Source: Bradymonadales bacterium
Lineage (GTDB): Bacteria; Myxococcota_A; UBA9042; PWKZ01
DNA length: 46,536 bases
Assembly: GCA_003559575.1 (NCBI GenBank)
Contig: PWKZ01000228.1
Location: 1-46,536 of the forward strand
Direction of reading: 5' to 3'
In this document: in pieces, positions 9,164-19,464 of the stretch
How positions within the stretch are numbered: position 1 is the first letter of the stretch
Layout of the letters: each line of letters starts with the position of its first letter
Program-made: the position numbers and the translations under genes
Notes under the pieces: model-generated
Told to the model about the DNA's origin: nothing
Seen by the model: the letters and a program-made list of their open reading frames with translations, nothing else
Databases searched by the model: none

Positions 9164-12100
9164 AGTACGCCTCTAATTGTTTGCGCAAAGACGCCGGCGC
9201 GTCCTCTTTCATGGCTTCCAAGACTTGCTCCCGAAACTCGGCCGGCACCTGGTAATCGGCGGCGCGCGGGATCGCGACCCGCCGACGCTCATCCTGGTCG
9301 CGGCCCACCCCGGCGCGCTCTTCGTCCGGCCTGACCGTTCGATCGAGCCGGCGGCCGGCCTCGGCGAGCTTCTCCAGCGCTGAGCGCTGGTGCTCCTCGG
9401 CCATCCCGGGGTTCAGGCGACCGAGCTCCTCCTCGGCTTCGCTCATCGACCTCTCCGCCGCTTCCATCGACCGGTCGAGCTGGCCGTGGAGCCCCGGGTG
9501 ATCCTCTCCGAGAGGAGTCATGCCGCGCCGAAGCCGCTCGAGACGCTGGCGCAAGGCGCGCTGTCGGTGTCCCAGCCTGCTTGTCTGGTTGCGCTCGCGT
9601 CGGCTCATGATCTCGCCTGGCTCGGGCAGCAGCGCGCTGAGATCGCGCTTGAGGTCTTCGGTCAGTGGGTGCGCGCGCTCGAGCGCCATCGCCGACCGTC
9701 TGAGCTGCCGATCAGGGTCGCCTCTCGGGCAGAGCAGCGCGCTCTGGCGAACCTCGTCCTTGAGAGCCTCGACTCCGCGCTCCAGCCTCTCGGCCAACTT
9801 GACCGCCAGCCCCAGATCGCCTTCTTCGAGTGATCGCCTGATGTCATCGACCTTGCCGAGGGCGTGCTCGAGTTGAGTCCGGTCGGTCTCGTGAAGCACG
9901 CGCCGCTCGACTTGTCGCAATCGCTGTTCAATCCGCGCCAGCCGGCCCGCTTCTCGGCGCGGTAGCCGCTCGATCCGCTCGCTCAATCTCTCGCGCACTC
10001 GTCGGCTATAGCTCTGTTCGCGCTTGGCGGTCTCCTCGTGAATGGTCTCCTGGCGCTTTGCAACTGCGTCGAGGTGGCGGCGGGCGCGCCGGAGCTGTCG
10101 CGAGGTACGCGCCATTCGCCTCGAGTCCCGGCCGGTGGATTCATTCTCGAGAGTGGCGACCATCTCCCGGGACGTCGTCGCGAGCGCCTCGATCCGCTCG
10201 CGAGCTTCGGAGAGGCGCCCAAGGGCGACCAGGCCGCGGATGGTGTCTAGCTCCTCGCGCATGGACTCGAGCGAGAGCATGGCGGTTTGCCGTGTCACTG
10301 CCGGGACATTGATTCGGTCGAGGGGCAAGTTCTTGGAACGCTTCAGGATATCGTGCGCCACCTCCTGAAGGGAGCGCTGCATGCGCTCGATCTCGCGGGC
10401 CATCTCTTCAAGCCCCGCCTCACTATCTTGCTGCTGGAGCGTATCCAACAGCGCGAGGAGCTGGTCCGACTGCTCGATGAGCGAGCGCCCTCGGTCGAGC
10501 GCTCGCTCCTGGCGGCGCCGGTCGAGCGCGCGATCGAAGGTGAGGACGGCGTGCTCGGTGGTCTCGATTGCACGCGCGTTGTGGCGACCGAGGGCCTTCA
10601 AGTGACTCGAATCGTACCGCGCCGGCGGATCGCGCCCCAGGATCCCGCTCAACTCGCCGGTCTCTTGCTCGAGGAGCGTCAGCATCTGGGAGTGCATCTC
10701 GGCAAAATCGCGCAACATCTCTTCAGGGGTCAGAGGGCACTTCTCCATCCGCCCGAGGAGTCCTTCCAGCTTGGCTAGCTCGCGGCGGGTGTGGGTCACC
10801 GTGTTGGTTGTGACTTCGAGGATTTGCTCGGCGGTGGTCGGATCGGGCGGTTTGCCCAACGGCACCTCGAGGCGATCTGCGAGCAGCATCAAAAAGCGCT
10901 CGAACATCTCTTGGGCGTCGCGCAAGATCGCCTCATGAGTTTGGGAGGGCGAGTAGATGCTGATGGTGCGTCGCTCCGAGCGGCTCGTCTTCGGGCCCGA
11001 GACGGTGTCGTTGTCGCTGGCCTCGATCCATAGAGTCAGGGATTCGCCGGGCGCGAGGCCCAAGGGGGCCAGCTCGAGAGTGCCGCTGCCGCGTCCGTCG
11101 GGGCCGAGGTCCGCGATCGGTAGGCCGCGGCGTACCGGCGGGGCGTTGCCATGGGTGCGCTCGTAGGCCAAGGCGAGTTCGCTCAATCCAAAGTCGTCGC
11201 GCGCTTCGAACAGCAGTTCAATGTCTTGGTCGTGGTCAACCTCGAGGTCTTCGCGTGGCATCAGCAGCCGCACTTCAGGTGGGTGATCCCGCAGAACGTC
11301 GATATGGCGGTGGGTCGACTCTTTGAGAACCCTCCCGTCCTTGTCGCGCAATCGGAAGCGGTAGCTGTCGTTTCGGGTGATTGTGAAAGCGCCGTAGATT
11401 GCCCCGCCACCGTCGATCTCGAGCGACAGCGGCTCACCGGGGTGCGACTCGAAGATGAGCGCCGCGTCTTGCGCTTCAATGACGGCCCGGGTGCTGATCT
11501 CGACCCGGGTGCCGTTGAGCGCTCTCAAGTCCCCGGTGGCGTTGGGCTCGACTCGGTTCTCGTGGGCGGCGTATTCGGGGTGGCGGTAGATTACGGTGAG
11601 GCCCTCGACGAGTACCGGTTTGACTCTCGGCTGGAGGGTCGCCACCGCCTGCTTCGGAGCGCCGCCGGCCCACAGCAGCCGAGCGTTTGCGGCCAGCAGG
11701 TCGCCGTACAGCAAGTGCGCCGTGAGACCTCCGAGCACCAGCACAATCAGCGCCCAGAGGGGTCCTCGCAAGCGGTCGGTGGGCACGAGCGCGGAGGGTG
11801 TCACGGTCGCCAGACGTTCGTCGGCGCGGACCAGGACGCGGTTGTAGAGATCGAGAGAGAAGGATGCCTCGGCGTCGCTCTCGTTGTTTGAGGCGGCGCG
11901 GGCGCGGTCGGCGAACTCCAGCGCGGTGGTGAGTCCGTCGCGTAGCTCCGGCAGTTGATATTCGATGTATTGAGCCGTGTTGAAGAGATCGCGGCCAATG
12001 CGCCGCCGGACGACAAATGTCTGCCCGAGGGTCAAGAGCAAAACGCCCGCGCTCGCGACGGCGACAAACCCCCTTAACGCACCAAGCATGTCGTCGCCAA

Positions 12101-12248
12101 GCAGCCACGGCAACGCCAGCGCCGGCGCCGCCACCACGCCGAGGCCGAAGGCGGACGTCAAGAGCCCCCAGAGCGCGTTTTGGGCTTTGAGTCGCCGCCG
12201 CACGCGACGGACTCTGGCCTCTAGTCGCGTCAGAGTCTCAAGCACCAC
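9144..12248 (-). CDS. DUF4175-like large membrane-anchored coiled-coil protein
   Basis: 1034 aa; N-terminal paired TM segments (ALWGLLTSAFGLGVVAAPALALPWLL; GFVAVASAGVLLLTLG), Ig-like middle region, long charged coiled coil with heavily RERxER-type composition. Confidence 0.7.
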   Translation of the reverse strand: MVLETLTRLEARVRRVRRRLKAQNALWGLLTSAFGLGVVAAPALALPWLLGDDMLGALRGFVAVASAGVLLLTLGQTFVVRRRIGRDLFNTAQYIEYQLPELRDGLTTALEFADRARAASNNESDAEASFSLDLYNRVLVRADERLATVTPSALVPTDRLRGPLWALIVLVLGGLTAHLLYGDLLAANARLLWAGGAPKQAVATLQPRVKPVLVEGLTVIYRHPEYAAHENRVEPNATGDLRALNGTRVEISTRAVIEAQDAALIFESHPGEPLSLEIDGGGAIYGAFTITRNDSYRFRLRDKDGRVLKESTHRHIDVLRDHPPEVRLLMPREDLEVDHDQDIELLFEARDDFGLSELALAYERTHGNAPPVRRGLPIADLGPDGRGSGTLELAPLGLAPGESLTLWIEASDNDTVSGPKTSRSERRTISIYSPSQTHEAILRDAQEMFERFLMLLADRLEVPLGKPPDPTTAEQILEVTTNTVTHTRRELAKLEGLLGRMEKCPLTPEEMLRDFAEMHSQMLTLLEQETGELSGILGRDPPARYDSSHLKALGRHNARAIETTEHAVLTFDRALDRRRQERALDRGRSLIEQSDQLLALLDTLQQQDSEAGLEEMAREIERMQRSLQEVAHDILKRSKNLPLDRINVPAVTRQTAMLSLESMREELDTIRGLVALGRLSEARERIEALATTSREMVATLENESTGRDSRRMARTSRQLRRARRHLDAVAKRQETIHEETAKREQSYSRRVRERLSERIERLPRREAGRLARIEQRLRQVERRVLHETDRTQLEHALGKVDDIRRSLEEGDLGLAVKLAERLERGVEALKDEVRQSALLCPRGDPDRQLRRSAMALERAHPLTEDLKRDLSALLPEPGEIMSRRERNQTSRLGHRQRALRQRLERLRRGMTPLGEDHPGLHGQLDRSMEAAERSMSEAEEELGRLNPGMAEEHQRSALEKLAEAGRRLDRTVRPDEERAGVGRDQDERRRVAIPRAADYQVPAEFREQVLEAMKEDAPASLRKQLEAYYEAIVR

Positions 12249-12271
12249 TCCTCCCTCATGACAATCCGCGG

Positions 12272-12309
12272 CCTCCCCCTCAATCCACGGACGCGATGGA
12301 GGATTGAGG
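12272..12309 (-). repeat. R180-family L2 module (isolated hairpin unit)
   Basis: Reverse complement CCTCAATCCTCCATCGCGTCCGTGGATTGAGGGGGAGG matches L2 ends at 2870, 15684, 35390 and 46417. Confidence 0.75.
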
Positions 12310-12390
12310 TCTGGCCCCGGCGTTGACGCCGCGTCCTATCTATCATGCCTGACTGGGGTCGCTCACGACAACGATTATCCCCCCCAATTA

Positions 12391-12546
12391 CCGTTTCAAA
12401 CCGAGCACCGAGCGCGTCGAAACGGGGAGAGCTACAAGGAAGCGGGCCGCCTTGGGTGGGAGGGAAACGCAGAACTATCTCGAGCACCAAATCGGTGCAG
12501 CTGATGCCGCAGATGTGCGCGACTCCCAGGGTGGAGCGACGGTCAT
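12391..12546 (+). repeat. R180 repeat copy E (divergent, L3-type end)
   Basis: CCGTTTCAAACCGAGCACCGAGCGCGTCGAAACGG ... GAGCACCAAATCGGTGCAGCTGATGCCGCAGATGTGCGCGACTCCCAGGGTGGAGCGACGG. Confidence 0.7.
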
Positions 12547-12638
12547 AGGTCATGAGTCCTGGTTGCATGGACGAGACTGCAACAGGTACTCTGCCGCTTG
12601 CGCGTTGTGATCGAATCGGCGCGACTGATGGAGGGTCG

Positions 12639-13199
12639 ATGCGTTCGCTTTGGAGTCTTGCAATCGTTCTGGTTTTGCTCGTCGTTTTTGGGAGCGGGGA
12701 TCTCAAGGCGCGCCAGGTCACTCCCGAAGAGGTTCGGCAGGTGCTCGAACTCTTGCGGACTCGCTCCGAGTCTCCGAGTCTCGAGGACTGGTTACGGATA
12801 GGGCCGAGCGCAAACCGGATCCTGGTCGATGTGGCCAACGACGGGAGATTGGAACGAGTGATCCGCCTGCGGGCGCTGGCCAGCCTCGCGTGGTTTCCGT
12901 CGCGGCGCAGTGAGGCCGTGTTGGTCGGTCGGCTCCATGATCGACGCTATGATGCTCACGAGAAAGCCGTGGCGATGTTGGCGTTGGCCCGCGCGTTCGG
13001 CGCGCGCATGACCAATGAGTTCAGGGATTTCTTGGGGGACTCCGACGATGTGGCGCGCAGCGGCGCTATCCGGGCGCTGGGGTTGACCGGCGATAGACGC
13101 GCGTTGGAGTTGCTCCGAAGTCATCTGGCGCGCGAGGAAGTGAAACGGTTGCGCCTCGAGACCGAGGCCGCGATTGAGCGCTTGGAGGGCGGCCAGTGA
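12639..13199 (+). CDS. Exported HEAT-repeat-like protein
   Basis: Signal peptide MRSLWSLAIVLVLLVVFGSGDLKA; alpha-helical repeats RAIRALGLTGDRRALELLRSHL. ORF open from 12552; start at 12639 preferred because of signal peptide. Confidence 0.7.
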   Translation: MRSLWSLAIVLVLLVVFGSGDLKARQVTPEEVRQVLELLRTRSESPSLEDWLRIGPSANRILVDVANDGRLERVIRLRALASLAWFPSRRSEAVLVGRLHDRRYDAHEKAVAMLALARAFGARMTNEFRDFLGDSDDVARSGAIRALGLTGDRRALELLRSHLAREEVKRLRLETEAAIERLEGGQ

Positions 13200-13338
13200 T
13201 GCACGACGCTCCACTCCCCGGCGCCGGCGATTTGACGTTCGTCACCCTTGCCAATTGCAAACCGGGTAACATATTACCTTGGGCGCCCGGAGTTTTTTAA
13301 AAGGGCGCAAGCGAGAACGAGTCACACGAGGAGGTTTC

Positions 13339-15675
13339 GTGACGGTGGAGCAAGATAAAGCGAAAGGTGGCAAGCAGCGGACGATCCCCATTTTGCCGCT
13401 TCGCGACACAGTGCTTTTTCCCGGCGCGGTGTTGCCGCTCACGATCGGGAGAGCCGCTTCGCTCAAGCTGATGGAAGACTACGCCGAGTCCGATGAGCTC
13501 ATCGGTATGGTCAGCCAGAGGGATAAGGACGTCGAAGATCCCGGCGAGGACGATCTCTACCGTGTCGGTACCATGGCGCGGGTGTTGCAAACTCTGCGTA
13601 AAGGCACCAAAGGGATTTATGTGGTCGTCCAGGGGGTGTCGCGGTTCAACCTCCTCGAGATCAAATCTTCGGATCCCTATCTGAAGGGAGTGGTCGAGAC
13701 CGTCTCGGAGCAGGAGCCCGAGGAGGGGGAAGTGCAGGCGATGATGGTCACCCTGCGCAAGCAGGCGACCCAACTCATCGCGGCGATCCCCGAGCTGCCC
13801 AACAGCGCGACCGAGATGATCGAGCAGATCGACTCTCCGGTGCAGCTCGTGTACGTCATCATGGCCTACCTGCCGGTGTCGGTGGAGCAGAAGGTCGAGG
13901 TCCTGGGGTTCTCCTCCGTCAAGGAGGCCATCGAGCGGACCCACGAGCTGTTGCAGCATCAGCTCGAGGTGGTGCAGATCACTCAGAAGATCAAGTCCGA
14001 CGTCAAGGGCAAGATGGATCGCAGCCAGAAAGAGTATGTGCTGCGCCAACAGTTGAAGGCGATCCAGGAGGAGCTTGGCGAGGTCGAGCCGGAAGGCGAG
14101 GTGTTGGAAGAGCTGCGCGAGAAGCTCGACAAGGCCGGTCTGCCCGAAGAGGTCGAGAAGGTCGCCGAGAAGGAGCTACGTCGTCTGAGGGCCATTCAGC
14201 CGGCCTCACCCGAATATACGGTGGTCCGCAACTATCTCGACTGGATCGCGGACATGCCGTGGCGGATCGAGACCGAGGACGATCTGGACATCGGCAACGC
14301 GCGGGAGGTACTCGATCGCGATCACTATGACCTCGACAAGGTCAAGAAAAGGATCCTTGAGTACCTGGCAGTCAAGCAGCTCAAACCCGATATGAAGGGC
14401 CCGATCCTCTGTCTCGTGGGTCCGCCGGGCGTCGGTAAGACCAGCCTCGGACAGAGCATCGCCTCGGCGCTGGGGCGCAAGTTCACCCGCATGTCTCTAG
14501 GGGGAGTGCGCGACGAAGCCGAGATCCGCGGCCACCGACGGACCTACATCGGTGCGCTGCCGGGGCGCATCCTCCAGTCGATCAAACGCGCCGAGAGCCG
14601 CAACCCGGTCTTCATGTTGGACGAGGTCGACAAGCTTGGTCGCGACTGGCGCGGCGATCCCACCTCGGCGCTCCTCGAGGTGCTCGATCCCGAACAGAAC
14701 TTCGGGTTCATGGATCATTACCTCGATGTTCCGTTCGATCTGTCGAAGGTGTTGTTCATCGCCACCGCCAACGTCACCGACACGATCCCCCCGCCTCTCT
14801 TGGATCGCATGGAGGTCCTCGAGCTGCCGGGCTACACCCAAGACGAGAAGCTCAATATCGCCAAGCGGCATCTCTTGCCCAAGCAGGTGGGCGAAAACGG
14901 GTTGAAGCCCGCGCAGGTGACGATGAGCGATGAGATAATCAACCACATCATTGAGCGCTACACGCGGGAAGCGGGTGTGCGCAACCTCGAGCGGCGGCTC
15001 GCCGACTGCTGCCGCGCCATTGCCGTCGGCGTGGTGGAGAAACGCTGGGAGAGCCATGAGCTGACCATCAACGATCTCAACGCTTTCCTGGGCCCCGAGC
15101 AGTTCGAGTCGGAGATGGCCCATCGCACCGAGCAGCCGGGGATCGCGGTGGGGCTCGCCAAGACCGCCGCCGGGGGCGAGATTCTGTTCATCGAGGCCAC
15201 CAAGATGGCCGGCAGCGGTAAGCTGAAGCTCACGGGCCAGCTTGGCGACGTCATGAAGGAGAGCGCCGAGCTGGCGCTGTCGTACATTCGCGCGCAGGCC
15301 GCCGAACTCGAAATCGACGGCGACACGTTCGAGAAGACCGACATCCACGTCCATGTGCCGGCCGGCGCGGTGCCCAAGGACGGACCGTCGGCGGGGGTCA
15401 CGTTGCTCACCGCCCTGGTGAGCTTGTTGGGCGACACCTGTGTCTACGACGACATCGCGATGACCGGTGAGATCACGCTGCGCGGCCAGATCCTGCCGGT
15501 CGGTGGGATCAAGGACAAGGCGCTGGCGGCGCTGCGCGGCGGGGTCAACAAGGTGATTCTGCCCGAGCGCAACCGCAAGGATGTGCCCGAGATCCCGGAA
15601 GAGATCCGCGACCAACTGGAGTTCATCTACTGCAAGGAGATGTCCGAGGTGCTGGCGGTCGCGCTGCGCCACTGA
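13339..15675 (+). CDS. lon: ATP-dependent Lon protease
   Basis: GPPGVGKTSLGQSIASALGRKFTRMSLGGVRDEAEIRGHRRTYIGALPGRI, catalytic PKDGPSAGVTLLTAL and GGIKDKALAALRGG. GTG start at 13339 preceded by GAGGAGG; ORF open from 13279. Confidence 0.97.
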   Translation: MTVEQDKAKGGKQRTIPILPLRDTVLFPGAVLPLTIGRAASLKLMEDYAESDELIGMVSQRDKDVEDPGEDDLYRVGTMARVLQTLRKGTKGIYVVVQGVSRFNLLEIKSSDPYLKGVVETVSEQEPEEGEVQAMMVTLRKQATQLIAAIPELPNSATEMIEQIDSPVQLVYVIMAYLPVSVEQKVEVLGFSSVKEAIERTHELLQHQLEVVQITQKIKSDVKGKMDRSQKEYVLRQQLKAIQEELGEVEPEGEVLEELREKLDKAGLPEEVEKVAEKELRRLRAIQPASPEYTVVRNYLDWIADMPWRIETEDDLDIGNAREVLDRDHYDLDKVKKRILEYLAVKQLKPDMKGPILCLVGPPGVGKTSLGQSIASALGRKFTRMSLGGVRDEAEIRGHRRTYIGALPGRILQSIKRAESRNPVFMLDEVDKLGRDWRGDPTSALLEVLDPEQNFGFMDHYLDVPFDLSKVLFIATANVTDTIPPPLLDRMEVLELPGYTQDEKLNIAKRHLLPKQVGENGLKPAQVTMSDEIINHIIERYTREAGVRNLERRLADCCRAIAVGVVEKRWESHELTINDLNAFLGPEQFESEMAHRTEQPGIAVGLAKTAAGGEILFIEATKMAGSGKLKLTGQLGDVMKESAELALSYIRAQAAELEIDGDTFEKTDIHVHVPAGAVPKDGPSAGVTLLTALVSLLGDTCVYDDIAMTGEITLRGQILPVGGIKDKALAALRGGVNKVILPERNRKDVPEIPEEIRDQLEFIYCKEMSEVLAVALRH

Positions 15676-15683
15676 CCCTCGCC

Positions 15684-15724
15684 CCTCACTCCTCCACCGC
15701 GTCCGTGGATCGAGGGGAGTGAGG
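15684..15724. repeat. R180-family L2 module hairpin, possible terminator-like element between lon and priA
   Basis: CCTCACTCCTCCACCGCGTCCGTGGATCGAGGGGAGTGAGG: outer arms CCTCACTCC/GGAGTGAGG plus inner TCCAC/GTGGA; 8 bp after lon stop. Confidence 0.7.
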
Positions 15725-15773
15725 CGCCGTTGTCCAGATGCCAGGACGAACCGCGGTGTGCTAGGCTCGGGCC

Positions 15774-18209
15774 ATGAAGGAGGATTGCGCACAGCTCACC
15801 GGAGAGCGGTTCGTGGAGGTGGCGGTGATGTTGCCCGTTCCGGGTAGCTTCACCTACCGGGTGCCGTCCGAACTCTCCCCGCCGCCCGTGGGCGCGCGAG
15901 TGTTGGTTCCGTTTGGGGGGCGCCGCGCGGTGGCTTATGTCCTGGCCGAAGAGGCGCGTCCCGGCATCGACGAGCCTCGCGAACTCTTCGATATTCTCGA
16001 CGACAAGCCTGCTTTCGACGAGATGCTGCTGGCGTTGCTGCGCTGGACTGCGCGCTATTACCACGCTCCTCTGAGCGAGGTGATTCGCACCGCGCTGCCG
16101 CAGGCGCTCGGCAAGCGTGAGGCGCCGCGCGTCGTGCTGACTCCGCTCGGGCGCTCGGCGGCGGCGATGCCCGGCGCCGAGCCGCTCCTCGCCTTGTTGG
16201 CCAAGAGCGCGCGCGAGAATTTGTCCGAGCGGTGGCTGCTGCGCGAGTGCGGCGCCCCCATGGCGCGGATTCTGGCCGCCGAGCGTGCCGGGTATCTCAA
16301 GAGACTCCGCGAGCCGAAGGGGGGGTGTGGCCGCCCGCTCACCGAGCGGGTCGCCGTCTTCGTGATGCGGCCTCCGCTCAACGCGAACGCCGTGCGTTCG
16401 CGCGAGGTGCTGGCGCGGGTGGCCCAGGCCGGCGAGATCCGGGTCTCGGCGCTGCGCGCCGAGCTTGGCGAGGTCTCGGCGGTTTTGCGCACATTGGAAG
16501 CTCGGGGCGCGCTCAGGCTCGAAGAACGGCGCGTGTTTCGTACTCCCCATGGCGCTTTCGTCGACATGGGGGAGCCGGGATTGTCCGATCCGCCGGTCCT
16601 CATGCCCGAGCAGCGGACGGCGCTCGAGGAGATCTGGCATGGCCACGAGAAGGGCTATCAGGCGGTGCTGCTTCATGGGGTCACCAGCAGCGGCAAGACC
16701 GAGGTCTATCTGCGGCTCATCACGCGCTTCTTGCGCAAGGGGCGCGGCGCGATCGTCTTGGTGCCGGAGATAGCGTTGACCCCACAGCTTGTTGGTCGCT
16801 TTCGTGCGCGGTTCGGCGATCAGGTGGCGCTCTTGCACAGCGGGTTGACGAGCGGCGAGCGACTCGACCAGTGGGAGCAGGTGAGGGCGGGCCGGTTTCC
16901 GGTGGTCATCGGCGCGCGTTCGGCGCTGTTCGCGCCGCTCCCGAAGCTCGGGTTGTTGGTCGTCGACGAGGAGCACGAGACGACTTACAAACAAGAGGAC
17001 AAGCTGCGCTACAACGCGCGCGACCTGGCCCTCGTGCGCGGCCGGTTGAGCGGCGCGACCGTGGTGCTGGGCTCGGCGACTCCCTCGCTCGAGAGTGCCT
17101 ACAACGTGCGCCGCGGCAAGCTGCGGCTTTGCACCATGCGTTCACGTATCAACGAGCGGCCGATGCCCGAGGTGACTCTGGTCGATCTGCGGCGCGCGCA
17201 GTTCGTCGATGAGGAGCGTGCGCTGAGCGAGCCGCTCGTGGTCGCCCTGCGGGAGACCTTCGAGGCCGGGCAGCAGAGTCTCGTGTTCTTGAACCGGCGC
17301 GGGTATGCCAACTTTCTCCTGTGCCGTACTTGCGGGTTCATCCACGAGTGTCCCCATTGCAGCATCAGCTTTACGTTTCACCAAAAAGAGCAACGGCTCT
17401 TGTGCCACTACTGCGACGAGCGGCGCGCGGTGCCGACAAGCTGCCCCAAGTGCCACGGGACTCTGCTGCAAAACATCGGCACCGGCACCGAGAAGGTAGA
17501 AGCGCGCCTGGCCGATCTGGTGCCGGGCGCTCGAGTCGCGCGCATGGATCGCGACACCACCCGCGGCGAGGAGCTTGGGAAACTACTGCGCGCGGTGCGC
17601 GCCCACGAGGTCGACATCTTGGTGGGCACCCAGATGGTGACCAAGGGCCACGATTTCCCGAACGTCACTCTGGTGGGGGTGTTGCTCGCCGATCAGGGGC
17701 TCAAGTTCCCCGACTTCCGCTCCTCCGAGCGGACATTTCAACTGTTGACCCAGGTGGCCGGGCGCGCGGGGCGCGGTGAGATCCCCGGGCGGGTGCTGGT
17801 CCAGACTTACGATCCGCGGCACTACAGCCTGCGCCACGCGCGCGACCAGGACTTTGACGGGTTTGCCGAGACCGAGCTGCGCCACCGCCGTGAGCGCGCC
17901 TATCCGCCATTCAGGCATCTGGCGCTCGTGCGGGTGACCGCGGTGGGGCCCGCGCTGGCCACCGCCGAGGCGGAGCTGGTGGCGCGAGTGGTGCTCGAGG
18001 GGGCGCGCGCGCGGCACCTCGAGGTGTTGGGGCCGACTCCGGCCCCCATCGAGCGCCTCAAGGGGCGCACCCGCTGGCACGTTCTGCTGCGCGGCGCCTC
18101 GCGGAGGGGTCTGCATGCGGCGCTGAGCGATCTCGAGCCTCACCTCCGCACCCGCCGGGCCGATGGCCTGCAGATTGTCATCGACGTCGATCCGGTCAAT
18201 TTCTTGTGA
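15774..18209 (+). CDS. priA: Primosomal protein N' (replication restart helicase PriA)
   Basis: LLHGVTSSGKTEVYLRLI, VVDEEHETTYKQED, zinc-binding cysteines CRTCGFIHECPHC...CHYCDERRAVPTSCPKC, GTQMVTKGHDFPNVTLVGVL. Confidence 0.96.
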   Translation: MKEDCAQLTGERFVEVAVMLPVPGSFTYRVPSELSPPPVGARVLVPFGGRRAVAYVLAEEARPGIDEPRELFDILDDKPAFDEMLLALLRWTARYYHAPLSEVIRTALPQALGKREAPRVVLTPLGRSAAAMPGAEPLLALLAKSARENLSERWLLRECGAPMARILAAERAGYLKRLREPKGGCGRPLTERVAVFVMRPPLNANAVRSREVLARVAQAGEIRVSALRAELGEVSAVLRTLEARGALRLEERRVFRTPHGAFVDMGEPGLSDPPVLMPEQRTALEEIWHGHEKGYQAVLLHGVTSSGKTEVYLRLITRFLRKGRGAIVLVPEIALTPQLVGRFRARFGDQVALLHSGLTSGERLDQWEQVRAGRFPVVIGARSALFAPLPKLGLLVVDEEHETTYKQEDKLRYNARDLALVRGRLSGATVVLGSATPSLESAYNVRRGKLRLCTMRSRINERPMPEVTLVDLRRAQFVDEERALSEPLVVALRETFEAGQQSLVFLNRRGYANFLLCRTCGFIHECPHCSISFTFHQKEQRLLCHYCDERRAVPTSCPKCHGTLLQNIGTGTEKVEARLADLVPGARVARMDRDTTRGEELGKLLRAVRAHEVDILVGTQMVTKGHDFPNVTLVGVLLADQGLKFPDFRSSERTFQLLTQVAGRAGRGEIPGRVLVQTYDPRHYSLRHARDQDFDGFAETELRHRRERAYPPFRHLALVRVTAVGPALATAEAELVARVVLEGARARHLEVLGPTPAPIERLKGRTRWHVLLRGASRRGLHAALSDLEPHLRTRRADGLQIVIDVDPVNFL

Positions 18210-18213
18210 TCCG

Positions 18214-19464
18214 TCAACCCGTCGGATCGTCGGTCAAGGGCACCAGTCGCTCACCTCGCACCACCAACACCGTGCCGGGGGCCGCGTCGCGCGGCACTCG
18301 GCGGACCACATGCGCCGGATCGCGCACTACCGTTACCCCGTTTGGGATCTCGCGGCCCGGGGCGATCCAGAACCCGGTCCCGAGGCGCGCCTCGTGGCCG
18401 ATGGCGCTGCCCAGGAACCGTGTCCCGAGCGATTGCAGCCGTCCATCCAGGGGCACCCGGACATCGTCGTCGAAGCGCATATCCATGAGGAAAGCGCCCC
18501 CAGTGGTGATCGACCGCCGGCCAAGGACGCTCATTTGCATCAAGCGCTGCGAGGCGGCGGCCTGTGGGTAGAGCACGGAGCTGTTGAGCATGGTGCCGGA
18601 GGAGACAAAACTCTTCTCCCCCAGCACCGAGAGGCTCACCTTGGCGAGCTCCTGAATCCAGGAGCGCGCCCCGATCCTCGAGAAGCTCACCACCGCGTGC
18701 GGTCCGATGGTGACGCCGTCCTCGATGGTCGAGGCCTCGATGATCGCGGTCGGGTGGATGCGACAGTCGCGGCCAATCCGGGACATCCGCCGCATCAAAC
18801 GGGCCCGTGACGGGGGCAGCGCCGTGAGGAGCGCCCACAGCGTGCGTAGCGTGCGTCGCCACCGGGGCTGATCCAGCGCGTCCACCGCCTGGGCCATCAG
18901 GTTGGCGCGGAGGATGTGGACCCAGTGGCGCAACACCATCGCGCTCATCGCCGTCAAGGGATAACGCAGCTTCTGCTTGCCGAAGTAGTGTTCCGGCACA
19001 TCGAACTCGAAGACCCGCTCCCGCGGCTTGATGGGCAGTGTCGCCCACTGCCCCGTGGGAGTCTCGCGCGCGTCTTCAAACCGAACCCCCGGTGGCAGAT
19101 AAAAGAGCGGGTAGCGAGCCCGCGCGGTCCCCTCACGATCCGGGTGCGGCGCGATCCCCTGCAAGTGGTGATACTCGGCGACCATCGCCGAGTCGCTCAG
19201 CTCGAGCGCCGCCGGCGCGTTGGGTGGCGCACGCCTCGAGGCCGCCACGAACGCGCGCAACAGGGGTGCGGAGAGGAAGAGGTTGTCTTGCAAGACCACA
19301 CACGGGCCCTCGGGCGGGAGCCCCTCCTCGGCGAGCACAAGCCCGCTCCGGCCCATCGCCTCCTCTTGCCACGCGCGGAGGGTTCGATTGGCGATCAGTG
19401 TCTCCCCGATGGGATCGAGGAACGGTGTGATCAACACCCCCGAGGGGACGATATGGCAGCGCAT
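18214..19464 (-). CDS. Left-handed beta-helix (hexapeptide) protein, possible acyl/nucleotidyl-transferase-like
   Basis: Hexapeptide-like stretch IGRDCRIHPTAIIEASTIEDGVTIGPHAVVSFSRIGARSWIQELAKVS; C-terminal FLGSAIGHEARLGTGFWIAPGREIPNGVTVVRDP. Confidence 0.6.
   Translation of the reverse strand: MRCHIVPSGVLITPFLDPIGETLIANRTLRAWQEEAMGRSGLVLAEEGLPPEGPCVVLQDNLFLSAPLLRAFVAASRRAPPNAPAALELSDSAMVAEYHHLQGIAPHPDREGTARARYPLFYLPPGVRFEDARETPTGQWATLPIKPRERVFEFDVPEHYFGKQKLRYPLTAMSAMVLRHWVHILRANLMAQAVDALDQPRWRRTLRTLWALLTALPPSRARLMRRMSRIGRDCRIHPTAIIEASTIEDGVTIGPHAVVSFSRIGARSWIQELAKVSLSVLGEKSFVSSGTMLNSSVLYPQAAASQRLMQMSVLGRRSITTGGAFLMDMRFDDDVRVPLDGRLQSLGTRFLGSAIGHEARLGTGFWIAPGREIPNGVTVVRDPAHVVRRVPRDAAPGTVLVVRGERLVPLTDDPTG

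Noticed and set aside
12391-12546. Repeat copy E considered as a small structured ncRNA gene (riboswitch-like) upstream of the HEAT-like gene
   Set aside because: Sequence is better explained as a degraded member of the dispersed repeat family; no conserved aptamer features recognised.
14497-15792. Long antisense ORFs opposite lon, priA and PKS genes (e.g. 13297-14049, 14497-15792, 15627-16994, 24879-25847, 27069-28334, 28614-30467, 30251-31735)
   Set aside because: High-GC codon bias opens antisense frames; opposite strand has unambiguous conserved domains and the antisense products have His/Arg/Gln-rich low-quality composition.
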